Shown one piece after another: positions 1-9,326 of a stretch of 44,130 nt of DNA (position 1 is the stretch's first letter; every line of letters begins with the position of its first letter). The notes beneath the pieces were generated by a model that was given only the letters and a program-made list of their open reading frames with translations, did no database searches and had not been told where the DNA came from. The stretch is from Hyphomicrobiales bacterium (lineage in GTDB: Bacteria; Pseudomonadota; Alphaproteobacteria; Rhizobiales; Beijerinckiaceae), in contig JAIXUP010000070.1 of the NCBI GenBank assembly GCA_027483505.1, forward strand, positions 1 through 44,130. The letters are read 5' to 3'. The position numbers and the translations under genes are program-made.

Positions 1-2235
1 CGGCAGGCCGGCGAACCATTCGCGGATCGGTGTGAAGGCCCCGGTGTAGGTGGCGGGGTTGGAGCGTGGAGTCCGCCCGATCGGCGACTGGTCGATGTCG
101 ATGACCTTGTCCAGATGCTCGATGCCCTCGATGCGGTCATGCGGGGCGGGGTGGTCGATCGCGCCGTTGAGTTTGCGCGCCACCGCCTTGTAGAGCGTGT
201 CGATGACCAGCGTCGACTTGCCGCCGCCGGAGACGCCGGTGATGCAGACGAAGGCGCCGAGCGGAATGTCGACCGAGACATTCTTGAGGTTGTTGCCGCG
301 CGCGCCGATCAGCTTGAGCACCCTGCCCTTCTGCGCCTTGCGGCGGCGCGCCGGGACGGGAACCGACAACTCGCCTTTGAGATACCTGCCGGTCAGCGAC
401 GCCGGGTTGGCCATCACCTCCGTCGGCGTCCCGCGCGCCACGATCTCGCCGCCATGCACGCCCGCGCCGGGGCCGACATCGACGACATAGTCGGCCTGAA
501 GAACCGCGTCCTCATCATGCTCGACAACGATGACCGTGTTGCCAAGGTCGCGCAGCCTTCTCAGCGTGCCGAGCAGCCGCTCATTGTCGCGCTGGTGCAG
601 GCCGATCGACGGCTCATCGAGCACATACAGGACGCCGGTCAGGCCTGACCCGATCTGTGAGGCGAGCCTGATGCGCTGGCTTTCGCCGCCCGACAGGGTG
701 CCCGACGAACGCGACAGGGTGAGATATTCAAGCCCCACATCGAGCAGGAAGGTCAGCCGGTCGCGGATCTCCTTGAGGATGCGGGTCGCGATCTCGTTCT
801 GCTTGCTGTTCAGTTTTGCGGGCAGCGCGCTAAACCAATCGAGCGCATCGCGCACGGAGAGCTGCGAGATGCTGCCGATATGGCTCATCGCAACCTTCAC
901 CGCCAGCGCTTCCGGCTTCAGCCGGAAACCGTGGCAGGCCGCACAGGGCGTTTCGCTCATGTAGCGGCCGATCTCGTCGCGCGCCCAGTCGGACTCGGTC
1001 TCGCGATAGCGCCGCTCCAGATTGGTGATCACGCCCTCGAAAGGCTTGTTCACCTCGTAGGAGCGCAGGCCATCATCATAGGCAAAGCGGACGGCCTCGT
1101 TTCCCGTGCCGTAGAGGATCGCGGCACGGGCGGCGTCCGGCAGATCGCGCCAAGGTTTCGTCATCGAGAACCCGAAATGGCGGGACAGCGCCTGCAGGGT
1201 CTGGACATAGTAGGGCGAGGTCGACTTGGCCCAGGGTGCGACCGCGCCGGACTTCAGCGTCGCGCCGTGGTCGGGCACGACCATGTCGGGATCGATGCGC
1301 ATCTCGTGGCCGAGACCGTCGCAGGTCGGACAGGCGCCGAACGGGTTGTTGAACGAAAACAGGCGCGGCTCGATCTCCGGGATGGTGAAGCCGGAAACCG
1401 GGCAGGCGAACTTCGAGGAAAAGATCGTGAACTTCGCCTCGCCCTTCTCGTCCTTCTCATCGGCGTATTCGACGGTGGCGAGGCCGTCGGCGAGTTCCAG
1501 CGCCGTCTCGAAGCTTTCGGCCAGGCGCGAGGCGATGTCGGGACGCACCACGATCCGGTCGACGACCACATCGATGTCGTGCTTGAGCTTCTTGTCGAGC
1601 ACCGGGGCGTCGGCGATCTCGTAGAACTGGCCGTCGATCTTGACGCGCTGGAAGCCGCGCTTCTGATAGTCGGCCAACTCCTTGCGGTATTCGCCCTTGC
1701 GGCCCCGCACCACCGGGGCCAGCAGGAAAAGGCGCGTCTTCTCGGGCAGCGCCAGCACCCGGTCCACCATCTGGCTGATGGTCTGGCTCTCGATCGGCAG
1801 GCCCGTCGCAGGCGAATAGGGAATGCCGACGCGCGCCCAGAGCAAGCGCATGTAGTCGTAGATCTCGGTGACGGTGGCCACGGTCGAACGGGGATTTTTC
1901 GAGGTCGTCTTCTGCTCGATCGAAATCGCCGGCGAGAGCCCGTCGATCTGGTCGACATCCGGCTTCTGCATCATTTCGAGGAACTGGCGCGCATAGGCCG
2001 ACAGCGACTCGACATAGCGGCGCTGCCCTTCCGCGTAGATCGTATCGAAGGCGAGCGAAGACTTGCCCGAGCCCGACACGCCGGTGAACACGACGAGCTT
2101 GTCGCGCGGCACGGTCAGATCGACGTTCTTGAGATTGTGCTCGCGCGCGCCCCGGACCGAAATGACCCGGGCGTTGGGATCGGCCAGCCGGTTCTTGTCG
2201 AACATGTCGTCCAGACGATCAGTTGAACGGGCCAT
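1..2235 (-). CDS. uvrA: UvrABC excinuclease subunit A (partial, C-terminus outside window)
   Basis: UvrA is the ATP-dependent damage-recognition subunit of nucleotide excision repair, which loads UvrB on damaged DNA. The reverse-strand reading frame is open from an ATG at 2235 to the window edge, giving about 745 of the roughly 950-1000 residues usual for the family. The first Walker A (GVSGSGKSS) lies at about residues 52-60. A second ATPase core with GVSGGGKST and the UvrA-typical [14 protein letters not shown] is visible near the window edge, and CxxC zinc-binding pairs lie between. An in-frame stop about 40 bases upstream of the ATG limits the start. Upstream is a 280-bp gap shared with divergent ssb that carries a LexA box, so SOS induction is likely. 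Nothing appears broken; the truncation is only the window boundary. Confidence 0.98.
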   Translation of the reverse strand, partial: MARSTDRLDDMFDKNRLADPNARVISVRGAREHNLKNVDLTVPRDKLVVFTGVSGSGKSSLAFDTIYAEGQRRYVESLSAYARQFLEMMQKPDVDQIDGLSPAISIEQKTTSKNPRSTVATVTEIYDYMRLLWARVGIPYSPATGLPIESQTISQMVDRVLALPEKTRLFLLAPVVRGRKGEYRKELADYQKRGFQRVKIDGQFYEIADAPVLDKKLKHDIDVVVDRIVVRPDIASRLAESFETALELADGLATVEYADEKDEKGEAKFTIFSSKFACPVSGFTIPEIEPRLFSFNNPFGACPTCDGLGHEMRIDPDMVVPDHGATLKSGAVAPWAKSTSPYYVQTLQALSRHFGFSMTKPWRDLPDAARAAILYGTGNEAVRFAYDDGLRSYEVNKPFEGVITNLERRYRETESDWARDEIGRYMSETPCAACHGFRLKPEALAVKVAMSHIGSISQLSVRDALDWFSALPAKLNSKQNEIATRILKEIRDRLTFLLDVGLEYLTLSRSSGTLSGGESQRIRLASQIGSGLTGVLYVLDEPSIGLHQRDNERLLGTLRRLRDLGNTVIVVEHDEDAVLQADYVVDVGPGAGVHGGEIVARGTPTEVMANPASLTGRYLKGELSVPVPARRRKAQKGRVLKLIGARGNNLKNVSVDIPLGAFVCITGVSGGGKSTLVIDTLYKAVARKLNGAIDHPAPHDRIEGIEHLDKVIDIDQSPIGRTPRSNPATYTGAFTPIREWFAGLP

Positions 2236-2420
2236 CGGATGCTCTGTCGGGCTTTGTCGGAATGGTGTCGCATATCACAGGCAGGCGCGGTTCAATCATC
2301 CTGTGGCCAGTTATCAACGGCGACATGACAGCGCAGCGGTCTGTCGCGTGGCGACGACGGGAAAACCTCTTTGGAGGCGAAGATGGCATGCCGACTCAAT
2401 TCTCCCCAGCGGATTGCTTG

Positions 2421-2435
2421 GAACATATCAAGAAC
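2421..2435. promoter_or_regulatory. LexA (SOS) box, GAAC-N7-GAAC
   Basis: The sequence gaac-atatcaa-gaac matches exactly the direct-repeat LexA operator known from alphaproteobacteria (GAAC-N7-GAAC, or GTTC-N7-GTTC on the other strand). It lies 80 bases before the ssb ATG and about 185 bases before the uvrA ATG, both of them classic SOS genes. Which of the two divergent promoters it controls cannot be told from sequence alone. Confidence 0.85.
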
Positions 2436-2438
2436 ATC

Positions 2439-2467
2439 TTGATTTCGATAAGCACCTCCCTTTAAGT
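2439..2467 (+). promoter_or_regulatory. candidate ssb promoter
   Basis: A TTGATT hexamer at 2439-2444, a 17-base spacer and TTAAGT at 2462-2467 form a plausible sigma-70-like promoter just downstream of the LexA box and about 50 bases before the ssb ATG. Hexamer matches are moderate, so this is a guess from spacing and position. Confidence 0.25.
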
Positions 2468-2515
2468 GGCACGAAAGAGGCCGCAGCGTGGCCTGCACCA
2501 TCAGGAGTTTGGGTC

Positions 2516-3022
2516 ATGTCCGGCAGCGTCAACAAGGTCATCCTCGTCGGAAACCTCGGCAAGGATCCGGAAGTGCGCCGCATGCCGTCCGGCGACGCGG
2601 TGGTGAATTTCTCGCTCGCCACAACCGAAAGCTGGCGCGACAAGGCGACCGGAGAGCGCAAGGACAAGACAGAGTGGCATGACGTGGTCATCTTCAACGA
2701 GAACCTTGCCAAGGTTGCGGAGAACTATCTGCGCAAGGGCAGCAAGGTCTACATCGAGGGCCAGTTGCAGACCCGCGAGTGGGATGACCAGCAGTCCGGA
2801 CAGAAGCGTCGCCGCACCGAGGTGGTGCTGCAGCGCTTCCGGGGCGAATTGACCTTGCTCGACAGTCGCGGGCGCGGCGACGGCGGCGAGATGGGCGCAG
2901 GCGGCGGCATGGTCGAGGATCGCTCCGGCGGGGGCCAGTTCGGCCGCTCCAGCCCGATGGAAAGGCGCCCCGCGGCGCCGGCAGGCCGCGCTTCGAACAT
3001 CGACGACGACATCCCGTTCTGA
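2516..3022 (+). CDS. ssb: single-stranded DNA-binding protein
   Basis: SSB coats single-stranded DNA in replication, recombination and repair. The 168-residue product has an N-terminal OB fold of about 110 residues opening with [18 protein letters not shown], a Gly/Arg/Pro-rich disordered linker, and the acidic C-terminal tip DDDIPF that recruits partner proteins. The ATG at 2516 is chosen because AGGAG sits 8 bases upstream and the known family N-terminus begins here; the frame is open further upstream but would run over the LexA box. It is divergent from uvrA and probably SOS-regulated. An M20 peptidase starts 16 bases downstream on the same strand. Confidence 0.98.
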   Translation: MSGSVNKVILVGNLGKDPEVRRMPSGDAVVNFSLATTESWRDKATGERKDKTEWHDVVIFNENLAKVAENYLRKGSKVYIEGQLQTREWDDQQSGQKRRRTEVVLQRFRGELTLLDSRGRGDGGEMGAGGGMVEDRSGGGQFGRSSPMERRPAAPAGRASNIDDDIPF

Positions 3023-3038
3023 GAGCGGATCAAGGACA

Positions 3039-4163
3039 GTGGCCAACTCCCCGACGTCCCATGCAGCGCTTCAGCCCCTGATTGATTGGGTCGAATTGGA
3101 AAGCCCGACCCGGCACATCGCCGGCGTGAACGCCATGATGGATCTGGTCGAGGCCGAAATGGCCGGCGAGCCGGTTCAGGTCGAGCGCATCGCGGGGCGT
3201 GACGGCCTTGGCGACACGCTGGTGCTGAGCGCGGGGCCCGCTTCCGAGAAGCCGGGTATCCTGGTGATGTCGCATCTCGACACGGTGCATCCGGTCGGCA
3301 CCAGTTCGCAGGACCTGAAGGTCCGGATTGAGGGCGACCGGCTCTATGGTCCGGGCGTTTATGACATGAAGGGCGGGGCGTGGCTGGCCCTGCAGGCCTT
3401 CAAGGACGCGGCCCGTTCCGGCGCCGCGCTGCGCCCGCTGCGGTTCCTGTTCACGCCCGACGAGGAAATCGGAAGCCCCACCACGCGCGGCATCATAGAG
3501 GACATGGCGCGGGCGGCGAGCCATGTGCTTGTGACCGAACCGGCGCGCGAAGGCGGCAAGATCGTCACAGCCCGCAAGGGTGTCGGCCGTTTCGAGGTCA
3601 CCATCGAAGGCCGGCCAGCGCACTCCGGTTCGCGCCATGCCGACGGCCGCAGCGCGATCCGGGAGGCCGCCCGGCAGGTCCTCGCGATCGAAGCCCTGAC
3701 GGACTACAATCGCGGCGTCACGGCGACCGTGGCGCTGATCAATGGCGGTACGGCGCCCAACGTCATTCCGCAGCACGCCTGGTTCACCGTCGATCTCCGG
3801 GTCCGGACAGTTGCCGACGGAGCCGCCCTCGAGGCCCAGTTGCTGGGGCTGGCTTCGCACGATCCCGACGTGAAGCTGAAGGTCTTCGGCGGCATGAACC
3901 GGCCGCCTTATGAGAAGTCCAGCGACGTAGCAGCGTTGTTCAACCATGCGGTGGGCCTCGCCAGCGACATCGGCTTCACGCTGGAAGACTGCCCAATGAC
4001 CGGCGGCGGTTCGGACGGAAACTTCACGGCGGCGCTGAATGTGCCGACGCTGGACGGCCTCGGCATCGATGGCGACGGAGCGCATACGCTGGAGGAATAC
4101 GGGCTGATTTCGTCGATCGCGCCACGGCGCGAACTGATGCGGCGCCTGCTGACGACGCTGTAG
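3039..4163 (+). CDS. M20-family zinc metallopeptidase (glutamate carboxypeptidase / ArgE-DapE-like)
   Basis: This 374-residue protein is a di-zinc M20 hydrolase resembling carboxypeptidase G2-type enzymes, which cleave C-terminal glutamate or related amide bonds; the real substrate is unknown. Expected metal and catalytic residues are present: HLDTVHP (H79, D81), YDMKGG (D109), PDEEIG (catalytic E142, zinc ligand E143), E167 and a final H349 in GAHTLEEY. The dimerisation (lid) domain occupies roughly residues 180-290. No signal peptide is seen, so it is probably cytoplasmic. The GTG start follows ssb by only 16 bases. AAGGA is very close to this GTG, so the exact start is less sure. It may be co-transcribed with ssb. 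It converges on the MarC gene, with 3 bases between the stops. Confidence 0.9.
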   Translation: MANSPTSHAALQPLIDWVELESPTRHIAGVNAMMDLVEAEMAGEPVQVERIAGRDGLGDTLVLSAGPASEKPGILVMSHLDTVHPVGTSSQDLKVRIEGDRLYGPGVYDMKGGAWLALQAFKDAARSGAALRPLRFLFTPDEEIGSPTTRGIIEDMARAASHVLVTEPAREGGKIVTARKGVGRFEVTIEGRPAHSGSRHADGRSAIREAARQVLAIEALTDYNRGVTATVALINGGTAPNVIPQHAWFTVDLRVRTVADGAALEAQLLGLASHDPDVKLKVFGGMNRPPYEKSSDVAALFNHAVGLASDIGFTLEDCPMTGGGSDGNFTAALNVPTLDGLGIDGDGAHTLEEYGLISSIAPRRELMRRLLTTL

Positions 4164-4166
4164 CGA

Positions 4167-4799
4167 TCAGAAGGTCCGGACCACGGCTTTCACGCCGTCC
4201 ACGACGAACTGGACCGCCATCGCGGCGAGGATGACGCCCAGCAGCCTTGTCAGGACGACATTGCCGGTCACGCCCAGCAAGCGCGAAATGGGCGTGGCGA
4301 GGAAGAACGTGACGGTGCAGGACAGCACCACCAGGGCTGCGATGCCCACCAGCAGCCCCAGCATGACCGCGTCGCCGTTGGCCCGCGCGGCCAGCAGCAT
4401 CATTGCGGTCAGCGCCCCGGGACCCGCCATCAACGGGATCGCGAGGGGAAAGGCCGCCACGTTCTGGATGTGGTCCTTGGTGATGGCGATCTCCGCCGTG
4501 TTCTGCTTGCGTTCATTGCGGCGCTCGAAGACCATTTCGAAGGCTATCCAGAACAGCAGCATTCCGCCGGCGATGCGGAAGGCCGGCAGCGAGACGCCGA
4601 GCACCCGGAGCAACTGGTCGCCGACCAGGGCGAAGAACGCCAGAAGCCCAAAGGCGATGATCGAGGCGCGCAGGGCCACAACCTTGCGCTGCGCATCGGT
4701 CATGCCGCGCGTCACCGACAGGAAGATCGGCGCGAGACCCGGCGGGTCAAGCGTGACCAGGAGCGTGACAAGGGCGGCGGCGGCGAAGTCGTAGAGCAT
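4167..4799 (-). CDS. MarC-family integral membrane protein
   Basis: A 210-residue inner-membrane protein with about six hydrophobic segments. The N-terminal LVTLDPPGLAPIFLSVT and the central PLAIPLMAGPGA are the hallmark MarC/UPF0056 motifs. The family was once linked to multiple antibiotic resistance, but that link has been withdrawn and its function is unknown. In several rhizobia a marC gene follows ssb on the same strand; here it is on the opposite strand, behind the M20 peptidase. The ATG at 4799 is shared with a 118-bp divergent gap to the ABC-F gene. Confidence 0.92.
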   Translation of the reverse strand: MLYDFAAAALVTLLVTLDPPGLAPIFLSVTRGMTDAQRKVVALRASIIAFGLLAFFALVGDQLLRVLGVSLPAFRIAGGMLLFWIAFEMVFERRNERKQNTAEIAITKDHIQNVAAFPLAIPLMAGPGALTAMMLLAARANGDAVMLGLLVGIAALVVLSCTVTFFLATPISRLLGVTGNVVLTRLLGVILAAMAVQFVVDGVKAVVRTF

Positions 4800-4917
4800 C
4801 GTAATCCGTTAGCGCGGTGCGGGCCAAAAGGCGACCCCCTGTTGGCGCACGCCGTTTTCTGTCCCTGCGTGATCGTGCGGGCTGGCTTTTTGCCGCGCAG
4901 TCGGCAACAAGCCGGGC

Positions 4918-6789
4918 ATGCTCCATCTCAATGATCTCACCTATCGCCTCGGGCCGCGGCTTCTGATCGAGAATGCCTCCGTCGCGCTGCCGCCCAACGC
5001 CAAGGTCGGGCTTGTGGGCCGCAACGGCACCGGCAAGACCACGTTGTTCCGCATCATCACGGGCGAACTCTCCACCGAAAGCGGCGGTGTCGGCCTTCCC
5101 AAGAATGTCCGGATCGGCGGCGTGTCGCAGGAGGCGCCGGGCGGCCCCGAAAGTCTGCTCGAAGTGGTCCTGTCCGCCGACACCGAGCGCAAGGCGCTGA
5201 TGGCGGAAGCCGAAACAACGCAGGACCCGATGCGGCGCGCCGACATCGAGACACGCCTCGTCGACATCGGCGCCTATTCGGCCGAAGCCCGCGCCGCCTC
5301 GATCCTGCACGGGCTCGGCTTCGATGCGGAGACCCAGAAGCGGCCCTGCTCGTCCTTCTCGGGCGGCTGGCGGATGCGCGTGGCGCTGGCGGCGGTGCTG
5401 TTCACGGAGCCGGACCTGCTGTTGCTGGACGAGCCCACCAACTATCTCGACCTCGAGGGCACGCTCTGGCTCTATGACTACCTGGTGAAGTACCCGCACA
5501 CGGTCCTCGTCATCAGCCATGACCGCGAATTGCTCGACACCTGCGTCGACCACATCCTGCATCTCGACCAGGCCAAGTTGACGTTGTACCGCGGCGGCTA
5601 CTCGTCTTTTGACCGGCAGCGCACCGAGAAAATGCTGCTGCTCGGCAAGATGCGGGACAAGCAGGAGGCCGAGCGCAAGCATCTGCAGGCCTTCGTGGAC
5701 CGCTTCAAGGCAAAGGCCTCGAAAGCGAAGCAGGCGCAGTCGCGCGTCAAGCGGCTGGAGAAGCTGGCTCCAATCTCGGCCATCGTCGACAGCCAGGTGC
5801 TGCCGTTCCACTTCCCCGAGCCGAAGCGGGAGATGTCGCCGCCGCTCTACACCTTCGACGAGGCCGCCGTCGGCTACGGCGACAAGCCGATCCTCAGCCG
5901 TCTGAACCTGTCGATCCAGCCGGATGACCGGATCGCGCTGCTCGGGCAGAACGGCAATGGCAAATCGACCTTCTGCAAGCTGCTTGCGAGCAAGCTCGCG
6001 CCGATGTCGGGCGAGGTCCGCCGCTCGTCAAAGATCGAGGTTGCCTATTTCGCGCAGCATCAGCTCGATGAACTCAGGCTCAACGAAACACCGGTCCAGC
6101 ACATCGCGCCGCTGATGCCAGAGATGCCAGAGGCGAAGATCCGCGCCCGCGCGGCGCAGATGGGCTTTCCAGCCTCGAAGGCCGATACAAAGGTGGAAAA
6201 GCTGTCAGGCGGCGAAAAGGCGCGGCTGATGCTGGGGCTTGCGACGTTCCACGGCCCCCACCTGCTCATCCTCGACGAGCCGACGAACCACCTCGACATC
6301 GACAGCCGGGCAGCGCTGATGGAAGCCATCAACGACTATCCCGGAGCCGTGATGCTGGTCAGCCACGACCGCTTCCTGCTTGAAGCCTGCGCTGACCGGC
6401 TCTGGCTGGTGGAGAATGGCACGGTCAAGGCATTCGACGGCGATCTCGACGAGTATCGCGCCCGCATCCTCGCAGGATCGGCCAAAACCACGCGCCGCAA
6501 CAGCGAGCGGCAAAGCGCGCCGCGCTCAAGTGAGGCGGCGGCCGGATCGGAGGGCCGCAAACCGGCGCGCGGCAAACTCGAGAAGCGCCTGCGCGAAATC
6601 GAGGCCGAGATCGCCAAGTTCGACAGCCTCCGCAAACGGATCGATCAGGCGCTGGCCGGTCCGGACATTTTCGTGAAGGAGCCGGAGAAGGCCGGGCGAC
6701 TTTCCGCCGACCGGGCCGCGCTGGACGGAAAGATCGCCCACATGGAGGATGAGTGGCTTGAGGTCAGCACCGCGCTTGGCGACGGCTGA
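4918..6789 (+). CDS. ABC-F family ATP-binding protein (Uup/YheS-like)
   Basis: This soluble protein of 623 residues has two ABC ATPase domains and no membrane domain, the ABC-F layout; such proteins act on ribosomes (translation factors or antibiotic protection). Domain 1 has Walker A GRNGTGKT (34-41), signature FSGGWRMR and LLLLDEPTNYLD. A charged interdomain linker (about 240-300, the P-site tRNA interaction motif region) is followed by domain 2 with GQNGNGKS (343-350), LSGGEKAR and LILDEPTNHLD. A Lys/Arg/Glu-rich C-terminal coiled-coil spans about 545-620. The ATG at 4918 matches the family start, although I see no strong ribosome-binding site. It resembles the housekeeping Uup/YheS group rather than a resistance determinant. 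Confidence 0.95.
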   Translation: MLHLNDLTYRLGPRLLIENASVALPPNAKVGLVGRNGTGKTTLFRIITGELSTESGGVGLPKNVRIGGVSQEAPGGPESLLEVVLSADTERKALMAEAETTQDPMRRADIETRLVDIGAYSAEARAASILHGLGFDAETQKRPCSSFSGGWRMRVALAAVLFTEPDLLLLDEPTNYLDLEGTLWLYDYLVKYPHTVLVISHDRELLDTCVDHILHLDQAKLTLYRGGYSSFDRQRTEKMLLLGKMRDKQEAERKHLQAFVDRFKAKASKAKQAQSRVKRLEKLAPISAIVDSQVLPFHFPEPKREMSPPLYTFDEAAVGYGDKPILSRLNLSIQPDDRIALLGQNGNGKSTFCKLLASKLAPMSGEVRRSSKIEVAYFAQHQLDELRLNETPVQHIAPLMPEMPEAKIRARAAQMGFPASKADTKVEKLSGGEKARLMLGLATFHGPHLLILDEPTNHLDIDSRAALMEAINDYPGAVMLVSHDRFLLEACADRLWLVENGTVKAFDGDLDEYRARILAGSAKTTRRNSERQSAPRSSEAAAGSEGRKPARGKLEKRLREIEAEIAKFDSLRKRIDQALAGPDIFVKEPEKAGRLSADRAALDGKIAHMEDEWLEVSTALGDG

Positions 6790-6801
6790 GCGACGCTGGC
6801 G

Positions 6802-7203
6802 TCAGCCCTGACCCGGCTTGACGATGCGGGTCAGCCTGTTGTCGGTGAACAGGTAGATCTCGCGGCCGCCGGGCTCGGAATAGAGGACCTGGACTTCGCG
6901 TTGCCCTTTGCCGCTCTCGCCGATGAGCACATCCGTGGGTTTTTCACCCTTGAGACGGACGAGGTCGCATTCGCCGATGCCGAGCGCGATTGCCGCGGGG
7001 CGTTCCCGCAGGCTGGAGGGGTCGAGATTGGTGTCGGCGCCGCAGGTTCCATCGGCATCAAGCCGCGCTTCCTCGGTCGAAACGCGCACAGAGGCGGTCT
7101 TGTCGTTCATGAAGGCGAAGCCGCCCATATCGATCGAGCAGGCGCCCAAGGCGCAGCCGATGATTGCCAGCATCAGGATGCGCGGACAAGGTCCAGAGAT
7201 CAC
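6802..7203 (-). CDS. small hypothetical lipoprotein
   Basis: I do not recognise this 133-residue protein. From the GTG at 7203 it has a short hydrophobic leader ending in a lipobox-like LGAC (Cys22), so it is probably a membrane-anchored lipoprotein. The mature part is polar and contains two further Cys (near DGTCGAD and GECDLV) that could form a disulfide, then a stretch resembling an expressed domain to about residue 128. The GTG is chosen because it overlaps the holC stop codon (GTGA) and is preceded by GGGAGAAGAAGG, whereas the longer open frame would start deep inside holC. It converges with the ABC-F gene 12 bases away. Function unknown. Confidence 0.75.
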   Translation of the reverse strand: MISGPCPRILMLAIIGCALGACSIDMGGFAFMNDKTASVRVSTEEARLDADGTCGADTNLDPSSLRERPAAIALGIGECDLVRLKGEKPTDVLIGESGKGQREVQVLYSEPGGREIYLFTDNRLTRIVKPGQG

Positions 7204-7652
7204 GCCTTCTTCTCCCATTTTCCGTCGGGGCTCTGCTGCCAGAACGTGGCCACCAGGCCCGACGCCTTCGCCTTCTTCCAGTCCGCCCGCGCCGCGTCGA
7301 GCGCCACAGGGTCCTGCCCGTCGAAAATCAGGGCAATACGGCTGTAGCCCGAAAGATCGTCGCCGAGCCGCGCGCCATCCACGAGAAAGCGGATTTCCGC
7401 CCCGTTCCTGTTCTCGCGCGTCGTCGTGATCAGGATCGGTTGAAGCGCCGCTGAGGCATCGCCATCCAAGCCATGAGGCAGGAAACTGCGGTCCGAATAT
7501 GTCCACAAAGCGTCATCCAACGCGGCCTGACGCTCGGGATTGCCGACCTCGACAACCGCTTTCCAGCCGCGCTCACGCGTCTTTTCAAGCAGGAGCGGCA
7601 GCGCGCGCTCCAGCTTCTGGTTGAGAAGCTGATAGAACATCAGGTCCATCAT
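7200..7652 (-). CDS. holC: DNA polymerase III chi subunit
   Basis: HolC (chi) links the clamp loader to SSB at the replication fork. The 150-residue product fits the family: it opens with DLMFYQLLNQKLERALPLLL, has a central KAVVEVG strand and VDDALWTYSD-like and DGA..GDDLSGYSRIALIFDG segments, and ends in a tryptophan/lysine-rich tail. Two adjacent ATG codons (7652 and 7649) are possible starts; neither has a clear ribosome-binding site. It lies 31 bases downstream of pepA, as in E. coli and many other proteobacteria, and its stop overlaps the GTG of the lipoprotein gene. SSB, its binding partner, is encoded 5 kb away. Confidence 0.92.
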   Translation of the reverse strand: MMDLMFYQLLNQKLERALPLLLEKTRERGWKAVVEVGNPERQAALDDALWTYSDRSFLPHGLDGDASAALQPILITTTRENRNGAEIRFLVDGARLGDDLSGYSRIALIFDGQDPVALDAARADWKKAKASGLVATFWQQSPDGKWEKKA

Positions 7653-7683
7653 GCACCCGCGCGCACGCAACCGCCGCGCAGCA

Positions 7684-9165
7684 TCAGTTTTCGTAGTGCG
7701 CCGCGACCAGCTGGTTGAGCAGGCGCACGCCCCAGCCCGACGCCCACCCCTTGTTGATCTCGGTTTGCGGCGAGCCCATGGCCGTGCCGGCAATGTCGAG
7801 ATGCGCCCAGGGCGTGTCGTTGACGAAGCGCTTGAGGAAATGCGCCGCAGTGATCGAGCCGGCATCGCGCCCGGCGGAGTTCTTCACATCCGCGAACTTC
7901 GAATCGATGATCTTGTCGTAGGCCGCCGACATCGGCATGCGCCAGACGGTCTCGCCAGTGAGCTTGCCGGCCTCGAAAAGGCGCGTCGCCAACTCGTCAT
8001 TGTTGGAGAACAGGCCGGCATTTTCCTTGCCGAGCGCAACCAGGATCGCGCCTGTGAGGGTGGCCAGGTTGATCATGAACTGAGGCTTGTATTTGTCCTG
8101 TACGTACCAAAGCACGTCGGCCAGCACGAGACGGCCTTCCGCGTCGGTGTTGATGATCTCGATGGTCTGGCCAGACAGGGACGTGACGATGTCGCCCGGC
8201 CGCTGAGCCTTTCCATCCGGCATGTTCTCGACCAGTCCGATCGCGCCGATGACATTGGCCTTCGCCTTGCGGCTGGCCAGCGCATGCATCAGGCCGACCA
8301 CGCAGGCCGCGCCCGCCATGTCGCCCTTCATGTCCTCCATCCCGCCGGCCGGCTTGATCGAGATGCCGCCGGTGTCGAATACGACGCCCTTGCCGATGAA
8401 GGCGACGGGCTTGCTGCCGTCCTTGCCGCCGTTCCAGCGCATGATGGCGACCTTGCTCTCGCGCGCCGAGCCCTGCCCGACTCCAAGCAGCGCCCGCATG
8501 CCGATCTTGCGCAACTGCTTCTCGCCAAGGATCTCGACCTCGACGCCGACCTTCGAGAGTTCCTCGGCATAGCCGGCGAATTCTTCCGGTCCGAGGACGT
8601 TCGGCGGCTCGTTGACCAGATCGCGCGCGAGGCACACGCCCTCGGCCACGGCGTCCTTCAGCTTGACCGCCTTCTTCGTCTTGAGCGTGTCGATCACATG
8701 CAGCGACAGCGGGCCGCGCGGCTTGCCGTCCTTGTCGGCGCCCTTGGTCTTGTAGCGGTCGAAATTGTAGCTGCGCAGCCGGGCGCCCAGGGCGATGTCC
8801 GCCGCCTGCTCGGGCTTCACGGTCTCGGCGGCGGTCGCCAGAAACACGCCGAGTTCACGGCCAGCCAGCATCTGGCCCGCAAGCACGCCGCCCAGAGAAA
8901 CCCAATCGATGGCCTCGGCGTCAGTCTTCGGTCCAAGCCCCACGACGACGATGCGGTCATGGCCGCTGCCGGGCACCGCCATCGTCACCATCGCGGCGAG
9001 CGCCTTGCCCTTGAAGCCTTCGATCGAGGCCGCCCGCGACACCGTCGCCGCAAGGTCCGCCGGAACAGTGGAGGGCAGAACCAGATCATCATGGACGAGG
9101 AAGGCGACATCGCCGGCGCCGGGCAAGGCGAGCGGCTTGAATTCGATCTTGAAGCGTTCAGCCAT
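7684..9165 (-). CDS. pepA: cytosol leucyl aminopeptidase (M17)
   Basis: PepA removes N-terminal amino acids from peptides using two metal ions, and in some bacteria also binds DNA. The 493-residue protein carries every expected active-site residue, in register with the E. coli enzyme: metal ligands K259, D264, D282, D341 and E343, and catalytic K271 and R345, the last within the signature [12 protein letters not shown]. The N-terminal macrodomain-like region covers about residues 1-165. It heads a pepA-holC-lipoprotein unit and is divergent from lptF across a 161-bp gap. Confidence 0.97.
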   Translation of the reverse strand: MAERFKIEFKPLALPGAGDVAFLVHDDLVLPSTVPADLAATVSRAASIEGFKGKALAAMVTMAVPGSGHDRIVVVGLGPKTDAEAIDWVSLGGVLAGQMLAGRELGVFLATAAETVKPEQAADIALGARLRSYNFDRYKTKGADKDGKPRGPLSLHVIDTLKTKKAVKLKDAVAEGVCLARDLVNEPPNVLGPEEFAGYAEELSKVGVEVEILGEKQLRKIGMRALLGVGQGSARESKVAIMRWNGGKDGSKPVAFIGKGVVFDTGGISIKPAGGMEDMKGDMAGAACVVGLMHALASRKAKANVIGAIGLVENMPDGKAQRPGDIVTSLSGQTIEIINTDAEGRLVLADVLWYVQDKYKPQFMINLATLTGAILVALGKENAGLFSNNDELATRLFEAGKLTGETVWRMPMSAAYDKIIDSKFADVKNSAGRDAGSITAAHFLKRFVNDTPWAHLDIAGTAMGSPQTEINKGWASGWGVRLLNQLVAAHYEN

Positions 9166-9326
9166 GATCAGCTCTCAGGTGTGTCGTGAAATCTACAGAC
9201 GGCTTGGTCGCAAGCACCTAACATGTTCTAACGAATTCCCCGAGAGCCACAAGCGCACGACACAAACCTGCCGCGTTTGAATGGCCCTTGTTCGTCGCCC
9301 GGCCCCGCAAGGACACCTGCCTCGAC

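Noticed and set aside
880..2226. 448-residue open frame on the forward strand
   Set aside because: It is antisense to uvrA, whose motifs are clear; no recognisable domain in the forward frame.
2223..2465. 80-residue open frame in the uvrA-ssb gap
   Set aside because: It runs through the LexA box and has no ribosome-binding site or family resemblance.
9228..9242. Second LexA box between pepA and lptF (gttc-taacgaa-ttcc)
   Set aside because: The second half-site is TTCC, not GTTC, and neither neighbour is a known SOS gene.
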